Below are positions 16,186 through 24,971 of a DNA stretch of 64,000 nt, piece by piece. The position numbers were made by a program, and so were the translations under genes. The DNA is from Puia dinghuensis. GTDB taxonomy: Bacteria > Bacteroidota > Bacteroidia > Chitinophagales > Chitinophagaceae. Position 1 is the first letter of the stretch, and every line of letters starts with the position of its first letter. The stretch covers positions 372,001 to 436,000 of the forward strand of contig NZ_BMJC01000003.1 of the NCBI RefSeq assembly GCF_014642875.1, read 5' to 3'. The notes under the pieces were generated by a model, which had not been told where the DNA came from, did not search any database, and was given only the letters and a program-made list of their open reading frames with translations.

Positions 16186-17565
16186 ATGACTCTGAAACAC
16201 CTGCCGGTCCTTGCTGCAATCACCGCCCTGGCCCTCACCAGCCGCGCCCAATCGCTTCATGACTTGCAGCAGCAATTCGTCGACCTACGATTTGGCATGT
16301 TCATCCATTTCAACATTCCAACCTTCATGAACCAGGATTGGGCGGACCCGGATGCACCGGCATCGCTTTTCAACCCGGGGAAACTGGATTGCAACCAATG
16401 GGCGCGGGCGGCAAAGTCGGCGAATATGTCCTATGGCTGCCTGACGACCAAACATCACAGCGGGTTTTGCATCTGGGATACAAAGACCACCGATTACAAT
16501 GTGATGAACAGTCCGTTGCATCGCGATGTAGTGAAGGAATATACCGAGGCTTTTCGTGCCGCGGGACTGAAGGTTTGTTTGTATTATTCCATTCTTGATA
16601 CACACCACCGGCTGCGCCCCGGGTTTATCACGCGGCAGCACGTCGAGATGATAAAGGCGCAGCTGACCGAGCTGCTGACGCATTACGGGGAGATCACGGC
16701 GCTGATCATCGATGGCTGGGATGCGCCCTGGTCCCGCATTAGCTATGATGACGTGCCGTTCGAAGAGATCTATACCCTTGTCAAGACCCTGCAGCCACAT
16801 TGTTTGCTGATGGACCTTAATTCGGCCAAGTATCCGCCAGAAGCGTTATTCTATACCGATATCAAATCGTATGAGCAAGGGGCGGGGCAACATATCTCTA
16901 CGTCTACCAACCGGTTGCCGGCTTTGTCCTGTCTGCCGCTGAATTCGGCGTGGTTTTGGAAAACCGATTTCCCGGCGACGCCGGTGAAAGACCCCAGGAT
17001 GCTGGTGAATGAGGATATCGTTCCGTACAATAAGATCTATGACAATTTTATTCTTAACGTAGCCCCCAATCGGGATGGCCTTATCGATGACAATGCGCTG
17101 GCGGCGCTGGCTTCCATTGGTCGCCTGTGGAAGAACGAGGGGCCGTCGAATCCTTTGCCGCCGACGGAGGCGCCGATCATTTCCTCTAACCTGGCCAAAC
17201 ATCAGCCGGCCAATGCAAGCTGGAGTGATGATATGAATATCATGGATTTTGGCAATGATGATAATTTTCACACCTCCTGGCAGTCGAATGTGACGGTGAA
17301 GGCGCCATGGTACGAGGTTGAGCTGGGACGGGAGAAGGCGTTGAATATGGTGGTGATCACCGAGGATAAGGCAAATATGAGTGCTTACCGGCTGGAAGTG
17401 CACAGCAACGGGGCGTGGAAGCCGTTGCTGACGGGGTCTCAGCCGGGTCGGGTGAAGATTCACCGGTTTGCGACGGTATATGGGGATAAGGTTCGGGTGT
17501 TGATCGATAAATTCGATACGCCACCGGCAATTGCCGAAATGGGTGTATATTATGAGCGGAGGTAA
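16186..17565 (+). CDS. Secreted GH29 alpha-L-fucosidase
   Basis: A 459-residue protein starting one base after the GH92 stop, with signal peptide MTLKHLPVLAAITALALTSRAQ. The GH29 barrel is recognisable: DLRFGMFIHFNIPTF, WARAAKSANMSYGCLTTKHHSGFCIWDT, KEYTEAFRAAGLKVCLYYSI and TALIIDGWDAPW, where the Asp of IDGW is the likely nucleophile. A discoidin-like/F5-8-type beta-sandwich seems to form the last roughly 120 residues (WYEVELGREKALNMVVI, YRLEVHSNGAWKPL). Family members remove terminal fucose from glycans. With two GH92 enzymes next to it, the block looks directed at fucosylated, mannose-containing glycans. Confidence 0.9.
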   Translation: MTLKHLPVLAAITALALTSRAQSLHDLQQQFVDLRFGMFIHFNIPTFMNQDWADPDAPASLFNPGKLDCNQWARAAKSANMSYGCLTTKHHSGFCIWDTKTTDYNVMNSPLHRDVVKEYTEAFRAAGLKVCLYYSILDTHHRLRPGFITRQHVEMIKAQLTELLTHYGEITALIIDGWDAPWSRISYDDVPFEEIYTLVKTLQPHCLLMDLNSAKYPPEALFYTDIKSYEQGAGQHISTSTNRLPALSCLPLNSAWFWKTDFPATPVKDPRMLVNEDIVPYNKIYDNFILNVAPNRDGLIDDNALAALASIGRLWKNEGPSNPLPPTEAPIISSNLAKHQPANASWSDDMNIMDFGNDDNFHTSWQSNVTVKAPWYEVELGREKALNMVVITEDKANMSAYRLEVHSNGAWKPLLTGSQPGRVKIHRFATVYGDKVRVLIDKFDTPPAIAEMGVYYERR

Positions 17566-17567
17566 TT

Positions 17568-19556
17568 ATGAAAAAATTTATCTTTTTACTGCTGAGCCTG
17601 GGCAGCTATTCAGCCGGCATGGCGCAGGACAGCGCGCGCTTCTTTTTGCACAAATTCGCGCAAAACATCGGCCAGGAAGTGTATTACCGCACCATCGGGG
17701 ATAGTGGGGTGCGTTATACCGTTCATTTCAAGTTTGTCGATCGGGGGCAGGCCGTGCCATTGGAGGCAGTGCTGACGGTGGTGCCCGGGAACTACACGCC
17801 GAAAAGTCTTTGGATCAAGGGGAAGACCTCGCGGTTCTCGACCATCAACGACAGCATCGTTCTGCATGGAGAAAGTGCGTGGGAACGAGTTGGCGATACA
17901 GCTTATGAACATAAGATGAGGGAGCCGGCCTTTCCCGTAGGCGGGTATTCGCCGGGGACGGTGCAGATGGTGTTGCTGCAATATTGGAAGAAGCGTGGCC
18001 GGCCGGCGCATCTGCGATTGCTGCCGGCGGGTGCCGTTTCTATCTCATCGGCGGGTTATGATACGCTGGGTTTTAGCGGGCAGCGGCTGGTGTTGGAGCG
18101 GACGGTGATCAACGGGCTGGTATGGGGGAACGAACTGGTGTGGACAGACCAGGCGGGCGGGCTTGTCTGCCTGATCACCAACGATGCAGAGGGTGACAAG
18201 CTCGAGATGATGTTGGACAAGTATGAATTTTTGCTGCCCGAGCTGATCGGGCGGGCGGCGACATATGGGATGCAGTTGTTTGCAGCGGAGATGAAGGGGT
18301 CGGCTGCGGCGAGTGATGCGGGCGCACTGGGGCATGGCGGGTTGTTGGCTATCGTTGGCGGGAAGGTGGTGGATGTAGCCACGGGTGAGACCACCCCCGA
18401 CGCTGTGGTGCTGATCGGGAATGGGAAGATCAGAAAGGTCGGGACAAAGGCTGCGGTTGCTGTCCCGGCGGGGGCGAAGGTGATCCATGCGGAAGGCAAG
18501 ACCATCCTCCCCGGGCTTTGGGATATGCATGCACACTTCGAACAAGCCGAATGGGGCCCGGCCTATCTTGCCGCCGGGGTGACGACGGTGCGGGATTGCG
18601 GCAATGAATTCAATTATATCAATGCGGTGAAGCGGGCTATCGATGAAGGCGTCGGGGTAGGTCCGCATATCCTGAAGGCAGGGATCATCGACGGTCCGGG
18701 ACCGCTGGGTCTCGGCATCATCCGGGCCAGCACTCCACAGGAGGCGGTGTGGGCGGTGCGACGCTATAAAGACAGCGGGTTTGTACAGATAAAGATCTAT
18801 AGTTCGGTGACTCCCCCCGTTTTGAAGGCCATATGCGACGAAGCGCATCGGATGGGGCTTACCGTTACCGGTCATATCCCGGAAGGGATGAACCTGCAGC
18901 AGGGCGTGGATTCGGGGATGGACATGGTTAACCATATCCAGTATGTAGGACCGATGCTGGCCCGGACGAAGGACAGGCTCACGGACTGGAATGATCCGAA
19001 AACAGCGGCGGGGCTTGACTTCATCAAGGAGCATGGGACGGTGATCGACCCCACGCTCGGCGTATTCGAGCTGGTCTTCCGGTCGGTGAAAGACAGCATC
19101 ACCGGGATGGAGCCGGCGTTTGCCACCCTGCCTCCACCGTTGCAGGAGTTGTTTGTCAACACGGGGATGCCACCAGCGCTGGCAGAGAAATACAAGGCCC
19201 TTTTCAAGGACATGGAAAAGGAAGTAAAAGCCTTGTATGATCGGGGCGTGCCCATCGTCGCGGGTACGGATATGGGATTCCCGGGCTATAGCGTGGCGCG
19301 GGAGCTGGAGCTATACGTGGATGCGGGGCTGACGCCGTTGCAGGCCTTACGGACGGCCACGGTGGTACCGGCGCTGGTGATGAAACAGGCGGGTGTGAGT
19401 GGATCGTTGCTGCCCGGGCGGGCCGCCGACATAATCCTTGTCGATGGCGACCCGCTGCATAATATCCACGATATCCGCCGGGTAAAGCTGGTGATAAAAG
19501 ATGGGAAGGTGTATGATCCGGCGCAGCTGCACCGGATAGCCGGGTTTTTGAAGTAG
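17568..19556 (+). CDS. Exported amidohydrolase-family protein with extra N-terminal domain
   Basis: A 662-residue protein with signal peptide MKKFIFLLLSLGSYSAGMAQ. Its ATG lies 2 bp after the GH29 stop and is preceded by GGAGG (17558-17562), a strong ribosome site overlapping the end of GH29. Residues about 260-650 form an imidazolonepropionase-like amidohydrolase: LPGLWDMHAHFEQAE (metal HxH), GVTTVRDCGNEF, VTGHIPEGMNLQQGVDSG followed by NHIQYVG (His ligands), and VPIVAGTDMGFPG (metal Asp). The first roughly 230 residues after the signal are a separate domain I do not recognise, rich in beta strands. The substrate is unknown; a periplasmic amide, lactam or dipeptide hydrolase is possible. Confidence 0.85.
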   Translation: MKKFIFLLLSLGSYSAGMAQDSARFFLHKFAQNIGQEVYYRTIGDSGVRYTVHFKFVDRGQAVPLEAVLTVVPGNYTPKSLWIKGKTSRFSTINDSIVLHGESAWERVGDTAYEHKMREPAFPVGGYSPGTVQMVLLQYWKKRGRPAHLRLLPAGAVSISSAGYDTLGFSGQRLVLERTVINGLVWGNELVWTDQAGGLVCLITNDAEGDKLEMMLDKYEFLLPELIGRAATYGMQLFAAEMKGSAAASDAGALGHGGLLAIVGGKVVDVATGETTPDAVVLIGNGKIRKVGTKAAVAVPAGAKVIHAEGKTILPGLWDMHAHFEQAEWGPAYLAAGVTTVRDCGNEFNYINAVKRAIDEGVGVGPHILKAGIIDGPGPLGLGIIRASTPQEAVWAVRRYKDSGFVQIKIYSSVTPPVLKAICDEAHRMGLTVTGHIPEGMNLQQGVDSGMDMVNHIQYVGPMLARTKDRLTDWNDPKTAAGLDFIKEHGTVIDPTLGVFELVFRSVKDSITGMEPAFATLPPPLQELFVNTGMPPALAEKYKALFKDMEKEVKALYDRGVPIVAGTDMGFPGYSVARELELYVDAGLTPLQALRTATVVPALVMKQAGVSGSLLPGRAADIILVDGDPLHNIHDIRRVKLVIKDGKVYDPAQLHRIAGFLK

Positions 19557-19601
19557 GAGGCTTCGTGGCGGATGTACGGCTCAAATCGAAATTTGCAAGC
19601 C

Positions 19602-20450
19602 ATGAAAAAAATTGTAGTTCTGGTCGCGTTTTTTTGCGTTGGAGCTGGGGTGTATGCGCAACGGTCTATTGCATACGAGGTATATGCCATCCGGTTTGCA
19701 AAGAGCGGTTTTATCAAAGCCTCGGAGATAGCCATCGGCGGCAGCGATAAAGACAGTGTCGCGGATTGCTATATGTTCTGGTTATTAAAGGGGGGTGGCA
19801 GGAATATTTTGGTGGACGCCGGTTTCACCTTGAATGAGAACAGCACCCGGAATAATTCATGGAACAGCAGCAATTATATCCGGCCTGACAGCGCCTTACT
19901 ACGGCTAAAGCTCCAGCCTGGTGAGATTACCGACATCATCATTACCCATCCGCACTGGGATCATATCGGGGGAATAACCTTATTTCCAACCGCGCAGGTG
20001 TGGATGCAACAGGACGACTATACCTATTTTGTCGGTACTGCCTGGCAGAAGAACGGGGATCATGGGGGATTTTATAAAGAGGATGTAAAAGCCATAGTAG
20101 CCACCAACCTCGATGGGAGGCTTCACCTTGTCAAAGGCGACAGCATCGAGCTTTTCCCCGGCATCCGGGCCTTCATCGGATCAAAACATACCTGGGAATC
20201 GCAGTATGTGGCCGTCAATACATCCGCGGAGAGGGTGATCATCGCTTCGGACAACAGCTGGTACTATTATAATTTACAACATTTGACTTCTATACCCCCA
20301 AAATTTACGTTTGACCCCAAGGCATATGTACATCAATTGAAGCGCATGCGAAGAATGCAGCCCAATATCTCTTTAATTATTCCCGGGCATGATGCGGCCG
20401 TCTTTTCTCAATTTCCGACGGTGGCGGAGGATGTGGTTCGGATAAGATAG
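19602..20450 (+). CDS. Exported metallo-beta-lactamase-fold hydrolase
   Basis: A 282-residue protein with signal peptide MKKIVVLVAFFCVGAGVYAQ. An in-frame ATG at 19572 has a good upstream GGAGG but would place ten residues before the signal peptide. The metal site is THPHWDHIGG (HxHxDH). A second His appears in IGSKHTWESQY, Asp in IIASDNSWYYYN and the last His in IIPGHDAAVF. The pattern matches the lactonase-like (AiiA-type) branch of the family rather than beta-lactamases. It is the last gene of the GH92-GH29-amidohydrolase operon. A lactone or ester substrate is inference. Confidence 0.85.
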   Translation: MKKIVVLVAFFCVGAGVYAQRSIAYEVYAIRFAKSGFIKASEIAIGGSDKDSVADCYMFWLLKGGGRNILVDAGFTLNENSTRNNSWNSSNYIRPDSALLRLKLQPGEITDIIITHPHWDHIGGITLFPTAQVWMQQDDYTYFVGTAWQKNGDHGGFYKEDVKAIVATNLDGRLHLVKGDSIELFPGIRAFIGSKHTWESQYVAVNTSAERVIIASDNSWYYYNLQHLTSIPPKFTFDPKAYVHQLKRMRRMQPNISLIIPGHDAAVFSQFPTVAEDVVRIR

Positions 20451-20464
20451 TTATGTGGCACTCT

Positions 20465-20785
20465 CTACGTCCGTGAATAGGTATCGGCAATTTTGCGGAT
20501 AGACATTTTGATCTCAGCGATCTCTCCGAGCAGGGACCCATTCTCCTGCGGACCGGCCTTGTCCGCCAGGATGTCCAACCGGTTCTTTATAGCATTAAGC
20601 TGCTGAAGCGTATCCTCTTTGGACTCATCGCGCACCTTTACGATGACGGGTTTGGCGGTGAGCACCTTTTTTACATATTCGGTGAGGCTGCGACAGGTGG
20701 ACTGATGCTGATGGCTATAAACTTCCTGTAGTTCTTCTGCGGAAAGGCGAATAGAGAGAAAACGCTTTGCTTCTTTTACTGGCAT
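20465..20785 (-). CDS. MobC-like ribbon-helix-helix mobilisation accessory protein (orphan)
   Basis: A 106-residue protein. The N-terminus (KRFLSIRLSAEELQEVY, then SLTEYVKKVLTAKPV) looks like the ribbon-helix-helix head of plasmid relaxosome accessory proteins. The C-terminal half (LQQLNAIKNRLDILADKAG, LLGEIAEIKMSIRKIADTY) is a heptad-rich helix as in MobC/MbeC-type proteins. Such proteins help a relaxase nick oriT. No relaxase, oriT or transposase is visible nearby, so it may be a relic of an integrated element or a domesticated DNA-binding protein. Short direct repeats lie just upstream of its start. Confidence 0.5.
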   Translation of the reverse strand: MPVKEAKRFLSIRLSAEELQEVYSHQHQSTCRSLTEYVKKVLTAKPVIVKVRDESKEDTLQQLNAIKNRLDILADKAGPQENGSLLGEIAEIKMSIRKIADTYSRT

Positions 20786-20817
20786 AGGTGGTGGATTTGG
20801 TTTATGATGGCTTACTG

Positions 20818-20861
20818 TGTTGACTAATGATGTTGACTAACGTTTAATGTGTGTTGACTTA
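20818..20861. repeat. Three TGTTGACT direct repeats upstream of the MobC-like gene
   Basis: TGTTGACTAA occurs at 20818-20827 and 20831-20840, and TGTTGACTTA at 20852-20861. The spacings of 13 and 21 bp suggest a DNA-binding array, for example an autoregulatory operator or a relic of oriT/iterons. The rest of the 245-bp gap up to the ABC exporter (20862-21030) holds AT-rich sequence with two TTAAAACCG motifs and no gene I can support. Confidence 0.45.
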
Positions 20862-21030
20862 CTCTTAATAGACAATAAATTTAGCCCCGGTGTTTTAGAA
20901 AAAACTGTTAAAACCGACCGTTGAAGGTTTAAAACCGGTTAAAATTGGAAGAGCGCGGGAGAAGCAGGATGAGAGGCGCCGAATGCTGTAAAAATGCTGT
21001 TTTTTAAATATTTATGGTTATTTTGGCCTC

Positions 21031-22860
21031 ATGATTGGCACAATCCGCCATCGGGTAGAACAGCTTAGAACAAATCTTCATTTGAGGAGGACATTGCGTC
21101 TCATCTGGGGGATCTCGAGAAAATGGACTACGCTGACCCTGGTGTTGATCGCTGTCGAAAGTGTCCTCTACCTGCTGCTGCTGTATATCTTCAAACACCT
21201 TATCAACGAAGTGGCCAGGTCCACCCCATTCAACACCGAAAAAGTGCAGCGGGTGGAATGGTATCTCGCCGTCATCACGGCAGGGACCATCATCTATGTG
21301 GTGGTGAAGGCGTTGTCCACCCTCGCCACGGAGATAAATGCACAGCGGGTAAAGGAAAGCATTGATGAGAAGATACATGAATGTGCGGTGAACCTCGATC
21401 TCGCTTTCTATGAGAGCCCGGCCTATTTCGACACTATGAAACGTGCCAGGGATGCAGGGCCGGAGGCGCCAAATAATGTCGTCCTCAATCTGGCAGATAT
21501 CGCCAAGAACTGCCTGACGCTGGTGGCGATCGGCTCCATTCTCATCTCCATCAGTTGGCTTTTGCTGCCCCTGCTGGCGCTTTTTATAGCACCTACCCTG
21601 CTTGTGCGGATACGTTATGCCGAACAGCTATACCAGTGGCGGCGGCGGCAGACGCCTGTCGAGCGGCAGGCGACCTATCTCAGCGACCTGCTTACCGAAG
21701 ACACCTCTGCCAAGGAGATCAGGGGCTACGGACTGGGCGCTTATATCCGCGGGTTGTATACCGGCATCCGGCTTGGCCTGATGCGCGAGCGGTTGCAGAT
21801 GACCCGACGCAACACCTTTAAAGAGCTGCTGACCAATATCATGGCGACACTGGGGCTATTTGCCTGTATTGCCTATTTGTGTTTCAGCTTGATAAAGGGC
21901 CGCATCAGCGTGGGCGATATGAGTTTGTTCCTCATCGTCTTCCCGCAGTCGTATGGAATTTTGCAAGGGATGGCGCAGGGGATCTCGGGGCTTTACCAGA
22001 ACAATATTTTTATCAATAATCTTTTCGAACTTTTCGACCTGCGGGCGACGCTAAAAGAGCCCGAGCATCCGCTACCCTTTCCTGAATCCGATGCGGTAGA
22101 CCTGGAAGTGGAGAACATGAGCTTTACCTATCCGCATGCAAAGGAGCCGGCGCTGCGGAATGTGTCGCTGCGGGTACCTTCGGGGAAGATAGTTGCCATC
22201 GTTGGACTCAACGGTGCGGGTAAGACGACGCTGATCAAGCTGTTGTGCCGGCTTTACGATCCGTCGGAAGGGTCTATCAAAATGGACGGCACGGATATCC
22301 GGTGTTTTCGCAGCACGGAATACCGGAAGCATATCAGCGCCGTATTCCAGGATTTTGGCCGGTTCAATATCACCGCGGCGGAGAATATCCGGTGGGGGGA
22401 TATCGATGGCGAGCGGCCGGAGAGCGAGATCGAATCGGCGTCGCGTAAGTCGGGGGCGCATGACTATATCCGGAGATTCCCGGAAGGATATGGAACGATG
22501 ATGGGCAGGCTTTTCGAGAATGGCCGGGAGGTGAGCATCGGCCAGTGGCAGAAGCTGGCCATCGCGCGAAGCTTTTACAGCAACAGCCGGTTTGTCATCT
22601 TCGACGAGGCAACGAGTGCGCTGGATGCAGTGTCAGAGGACGAACTGTTCCAGTCGTTTCGCCAGCGCATCGGCAACCGGGCGGCATTGATCATCAGTCA
22701 CCGGCTTTCCGCGGTGCGACATGCGGATCATATCTATGTAATGGGGGAGGGACGGGTACAGCAGCATGGCACCCATGAGGAGCTGGTGGCGATGGGTGGA
22801 ACGTATGCTAAATTGTTTTTAAAGAAACCGGTGGAGTCGGACAACGCCGGACAATCGTAA
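21031..22860 (+). CDS. ABC exporter with fused permease and ATPase
   Basis: A 609-residue half-transporter: six predicted membrane helices in residues about 1-320 and an ATPase domain in about 345-600. Walker A is GLNGAGKTTLIKLL, the signature is VSIGQWQKLAIARS in place of LSGGQ, Walker B is FVIFDEATSALD and the switch His is in ISHRLSAVRHAD. The IGQWQ signature resembles exporters of the peptide/lantibiotic NisT type and some lipid or glycolipid exporters. It probably works as a homodimer moving a hydrophobic or amphipathic product out of the cytoplasm. It is the first gene of a plus-strand run with two glycosyltransferases and a UbiA enzyme, 34 bp before the GT4 gene. Confidence 0.9.
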   Translation: MIGTIRHRVEQLRTNLHLRRTLRLIWGISRKWTTLTLVLIAVESVLYLLLLYIFKHLINEVARSTPFNTEKVQRVEWYLAVITAGTIIYVVVKALSTLATEINAQRVKESIDEKIHECAVNLDLAFYESPAYFDTMKRARDAGPEAPNNVVLNLADIAKNCLTLVAIGSILISISWLLLPLLALFIAPTLLVRIRYAEQLYQWRRRQTPVERQATYLSDLLTEDTSAKEIRGYGLGAYIRGLYTGIRLGLMRERLQMTRRNTFKELLTNIMATLGLFACIAYLCFSLIKGRISVGDMSLFLIVFPQSYGILQGMAQGISGLYQNNIFINNLFELFDLRATLKEPEHPLPFPESDAVDLEVENMSFTYPHAKEPALRNVSLRVPSGKIVAIVGLNGAGKTTLIKLLCRLYDPSEGSIKMDGTDIRCFRSTEYRKHISAVFQDFGRFNITAAENIRWGDIDGERPESEIESASRKSGAHDYIRRFPEGYGTMMGRLFENGREVSIGQWQKLAIARSFYSNSRFVIFDEATSALDAVSEDELFQSFRQRIGNRAALIISHRLSAVRHADHIYVMGEGRVQQHGTHEELVAMGGTYAKLFLKKPVESDNAGQS

Positions 22861-22894
22861 AGACGTTTTGGTCACAGGGCGCAAACCTTGAGAA

Positions 22895-24052
22895 ATGCCT
22901 ACAATTGCCATTATAACTACCTGTAAGGAAGACTGGGGCGGCAGCGAAGAGCTGTGGGCCAGGAGCATTCCTACGTTGCAAGCCGGCGGAATAGGGGTTA
23001 TCGTGTATAAGGACAGGATCAACCGCGAGCATCCCCGCTGGACAGGACTCGTGAAGGCAGGGGTCAGGCTGAAGGAATTGCGGACCCCGACATGGCAGTT
23101 TGCCGTTCGGAAGGTGTTGCTCAGGCTGCGTGGAAAATACTGGTACAAAGGAAATGAGCTGCGTTCCGCATTTACCCGGCAGTTGCGGGCAGACCGGCCG
23201 TCCCTTGTGGTGATCGCCCAGGGCATCAATTTTGATGGCCTCGACTATGCACAGGATTGTCTGGCGGCGGGTGTCCCCTATGTCATCATTTGTCAGAAGG
23301 CGGTGGATTTTTACTGGCCGCAGCTGGATCACCGGCCAGGGATGATCAAGGCTTTTCTCCATGCACAAAGATGTTTCTTTGTATCCCGGCATAACCAGCA
23401 GCTGACGGAAGAACAATTCGGCATCCGGCTAAGCAATACACAACTTATTTATAACCCGGTGGATCGCAGCGACGGTCCCATCCCCTACCCCGGCGGCAAC
23501 TCCGTCTACCGGCTTGCCTGCATCGGCAGGCTGTTTGTGCTGGACAAAGGACAGGACATCCTTATCCGCCTGCTCAGCCGGCCCAAGTGGCGGGAGCGGC
23601 CTATCGAACTGGTCTTTGTCGGCAGCGGTGACGATCGGGAGGGGCTGGAAGCCATGGCCCGGTTGCATGGGCTTGAGAATATTCATTTTGCGGGTCAGCG
23701 CAATGATATGCGGCAACTGTGGCAGGAATTTCATGCCCTGGTGTTGCCCTCGCGTAGCGAAGGATTGCCGCTGGTTGTGCTGGAAGCGATGGCGGCGGGG
23801 CGTGTCGTGATCACGACGACGGCCGGTGGCAGCCAGGAGATGATAGAAGATGGGATAACGGGATTCATCGGTGAGTCGGGCGCCGAATCCTTCGACCAGG
23901 CGCTTGAGCGGGCCTGGCAACGTCGGGGAGAATGGCAGGCTATGGGGGCAGCGGCGTGTAATCACCTGCACAACCGGCTGCCGGACAGGCCGGCGGAGAT
24001 CGACTTTGCCCAAACCTTAATTGCACTTGTACATGATGGAGGCTCACGATAA
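22895..24052 (+). CDS. Glycosyltransferase family 4 protein
   Basis: A 385-residue GT-B enzyme. The donor half is clear: LACIGRLFVLDKGQDILIRLLS, FVGSGDDREGLEAMARLHGLENIHFAGQ and the EX7E motif in SRSEGLPLVVLEAMAAGRVVITT. The N-terminal half begins MPTIAIITTCKEDWGGSEELWA, a typical GT4 opening. It should transfer a sugar from an activated nucleotide donor with retention. The 3' end overlaps the following GT2 gene by 20 bp. The donor and acceptor cannot be read from sequence. Confidence 0.92.
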   Translation: MPTIAIITTCKEDWGGSEELWARSIPTLQAGGIGVIVYKDRINREHPRWTGLVKAGVRLKELRTPTWQFAVRKVLLRLRGKYWYKGNELRSAFTRQLRADRPSLVVIAQGINFDGLDYAQDCLAAGVPYVIICQKAVDFYWPQLDHRPGMIKAFLHAQRCFFVSRHNQQLTEEQFGIRLSNTQLIYNPVDRSDGPIPYPGGNSVYRLACIGRLFVLDKGQDILIRLLSRPKWRERPIELVFVGSGDDREGLEAMARLHGLENIHFAGQRNDMRQLWQEFHALVLPSRSEGLPLVVLEAMAAGRVVITTTAGGSQEMIEDGITGFIGESGAESFDQALERAWQRRGEWQAMGAAACNHLHNRLPDRPAEIDFAQTLIALVHDGGSR

Positions 24053-24971
24053 AGCGCTGGTGACGGTGATCATCCCTACCTATAACCGGGCGGCACTTAT
24101 AGGCCGCGCTGTCGAGAGCGCGCTTGGCCAAACCTATCCTAACAAACAGATCATTGTCGTGGATGATGGCTCGACGGACCAAACAGCAACCATTGTGAAA
24201 GGCTATCCGGGGGTGGAATATCTCTACCGGCCGAATGGCGGCCAGGCGGCGGCACGCAGCACCGGTCTGGATGCCGCAAGAGGGGTCTATATCGCCTCCC
24301 TGGACAGCGATGATGTCTGGGAGTCTGTTTTCCTGGAAAAATGTGTCGCCACCCTGGAGAACCTCGACCTCGATTTTGTGTTTGTAAATTGGTATCAGCA
24401 GATGCCGGACGGGCGGATAGCGGATTATTTTTCGGAGTTCAGGTTTCTGCAACCTTATCTGGCGGGCAGGAGCGAATCCCCGATGGTTTTTACTTATCCT
24501 GAGCTGCGGCGATTGTATCTGGAATGCTGCCCCTCGCCTTCTTCCTCCGTGGTGATCAGACGGCAGGCTTTTGTCTCTCCGTGGAACGACCGGATGCATG
24601 TCGCTGATGACTGGTGTCTGTTGCTTGACATCGTATTGTCGAAGCAGGCCCGCGGAGCGCTGATCCGGGAAAAGCTTTGGCATAAAACCGTCAATGACGA
24701 CAACATTTACGACGGTCGGGATAATTATGAAGTATTGAAGCTGATGTATATCGAAGATACGCGGGAGATGTTGCGGCGTTATGCCGACCGGCTTACGAAG
24801 GAGGAGATCAGGGTGCTGGAAGTGCGATGCATCGATAATACACTGAAGCTGGTAAAACTGAGCTTCCTCATCAGGGGGCGGTATGGAGAAAGCGGCCGGC
24901 AGCTATTGCGTGGCTTCTGGTTGAACCCGGTGCTCTTCATGCAGCTTGGGTGGAAGAAGATGGTGAAATGA
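24033..24971 (+). CDS. Glycosyltransferase family 2 protein
   Basis: A 312-residue GT-A enzyme with VTVIIPTYNRAALIGRAVESAL, VVDDGSTDQT, the metal-binding loop ASLDSDDVWE and a downstream region with VADDWCLLLDIVL. Candidate starts are the ATGs at 24033 and 24036; both lie inside the end of GT4. The enzyme is inverting in this family and likely extends a glycan or glycolipid at the inner membrane. Its stop overlaps the UbiA start by 4 bp (ATGA), so it belongs to the same translation-coupled operon. Confidence 0.92.
   Translation: MMEAHDKALVTVIIPTYNRAALIGRAVESALGQTYPNKQIIVVDDGSTDQTATIVKGYPGVEYLYRPNGGQAAARSTGLDAARGVYIASLDSDDVWESVFLEKCVATLENLDLDFVFVNWYQQMPDGRIADYFSEFRFLQPYLAGRSESPMVFTYPELRRLYLECCPSPSSSVVIRRQAFVSPWNDRMHVADDWCLLLDIVLSKQARGALIREKLWHKTVNDDNIYDGRDNYEVLKLMYIEDTREMLRRYADRLTKEEIRVLEVRCIDNTLKLVKLSFLIRGRYGESGRQLLRGFWLNPVLFMQLGWKKMVK

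Noticed and set aside
20971-21009. 12-codon Cys-containing frame before the NisT-like ABC exporter, as a possible peptide precursor
   Set aside because: Too short, no ribosome site, no modification enzymes nearby, and the sequence is a simple near-repeat.
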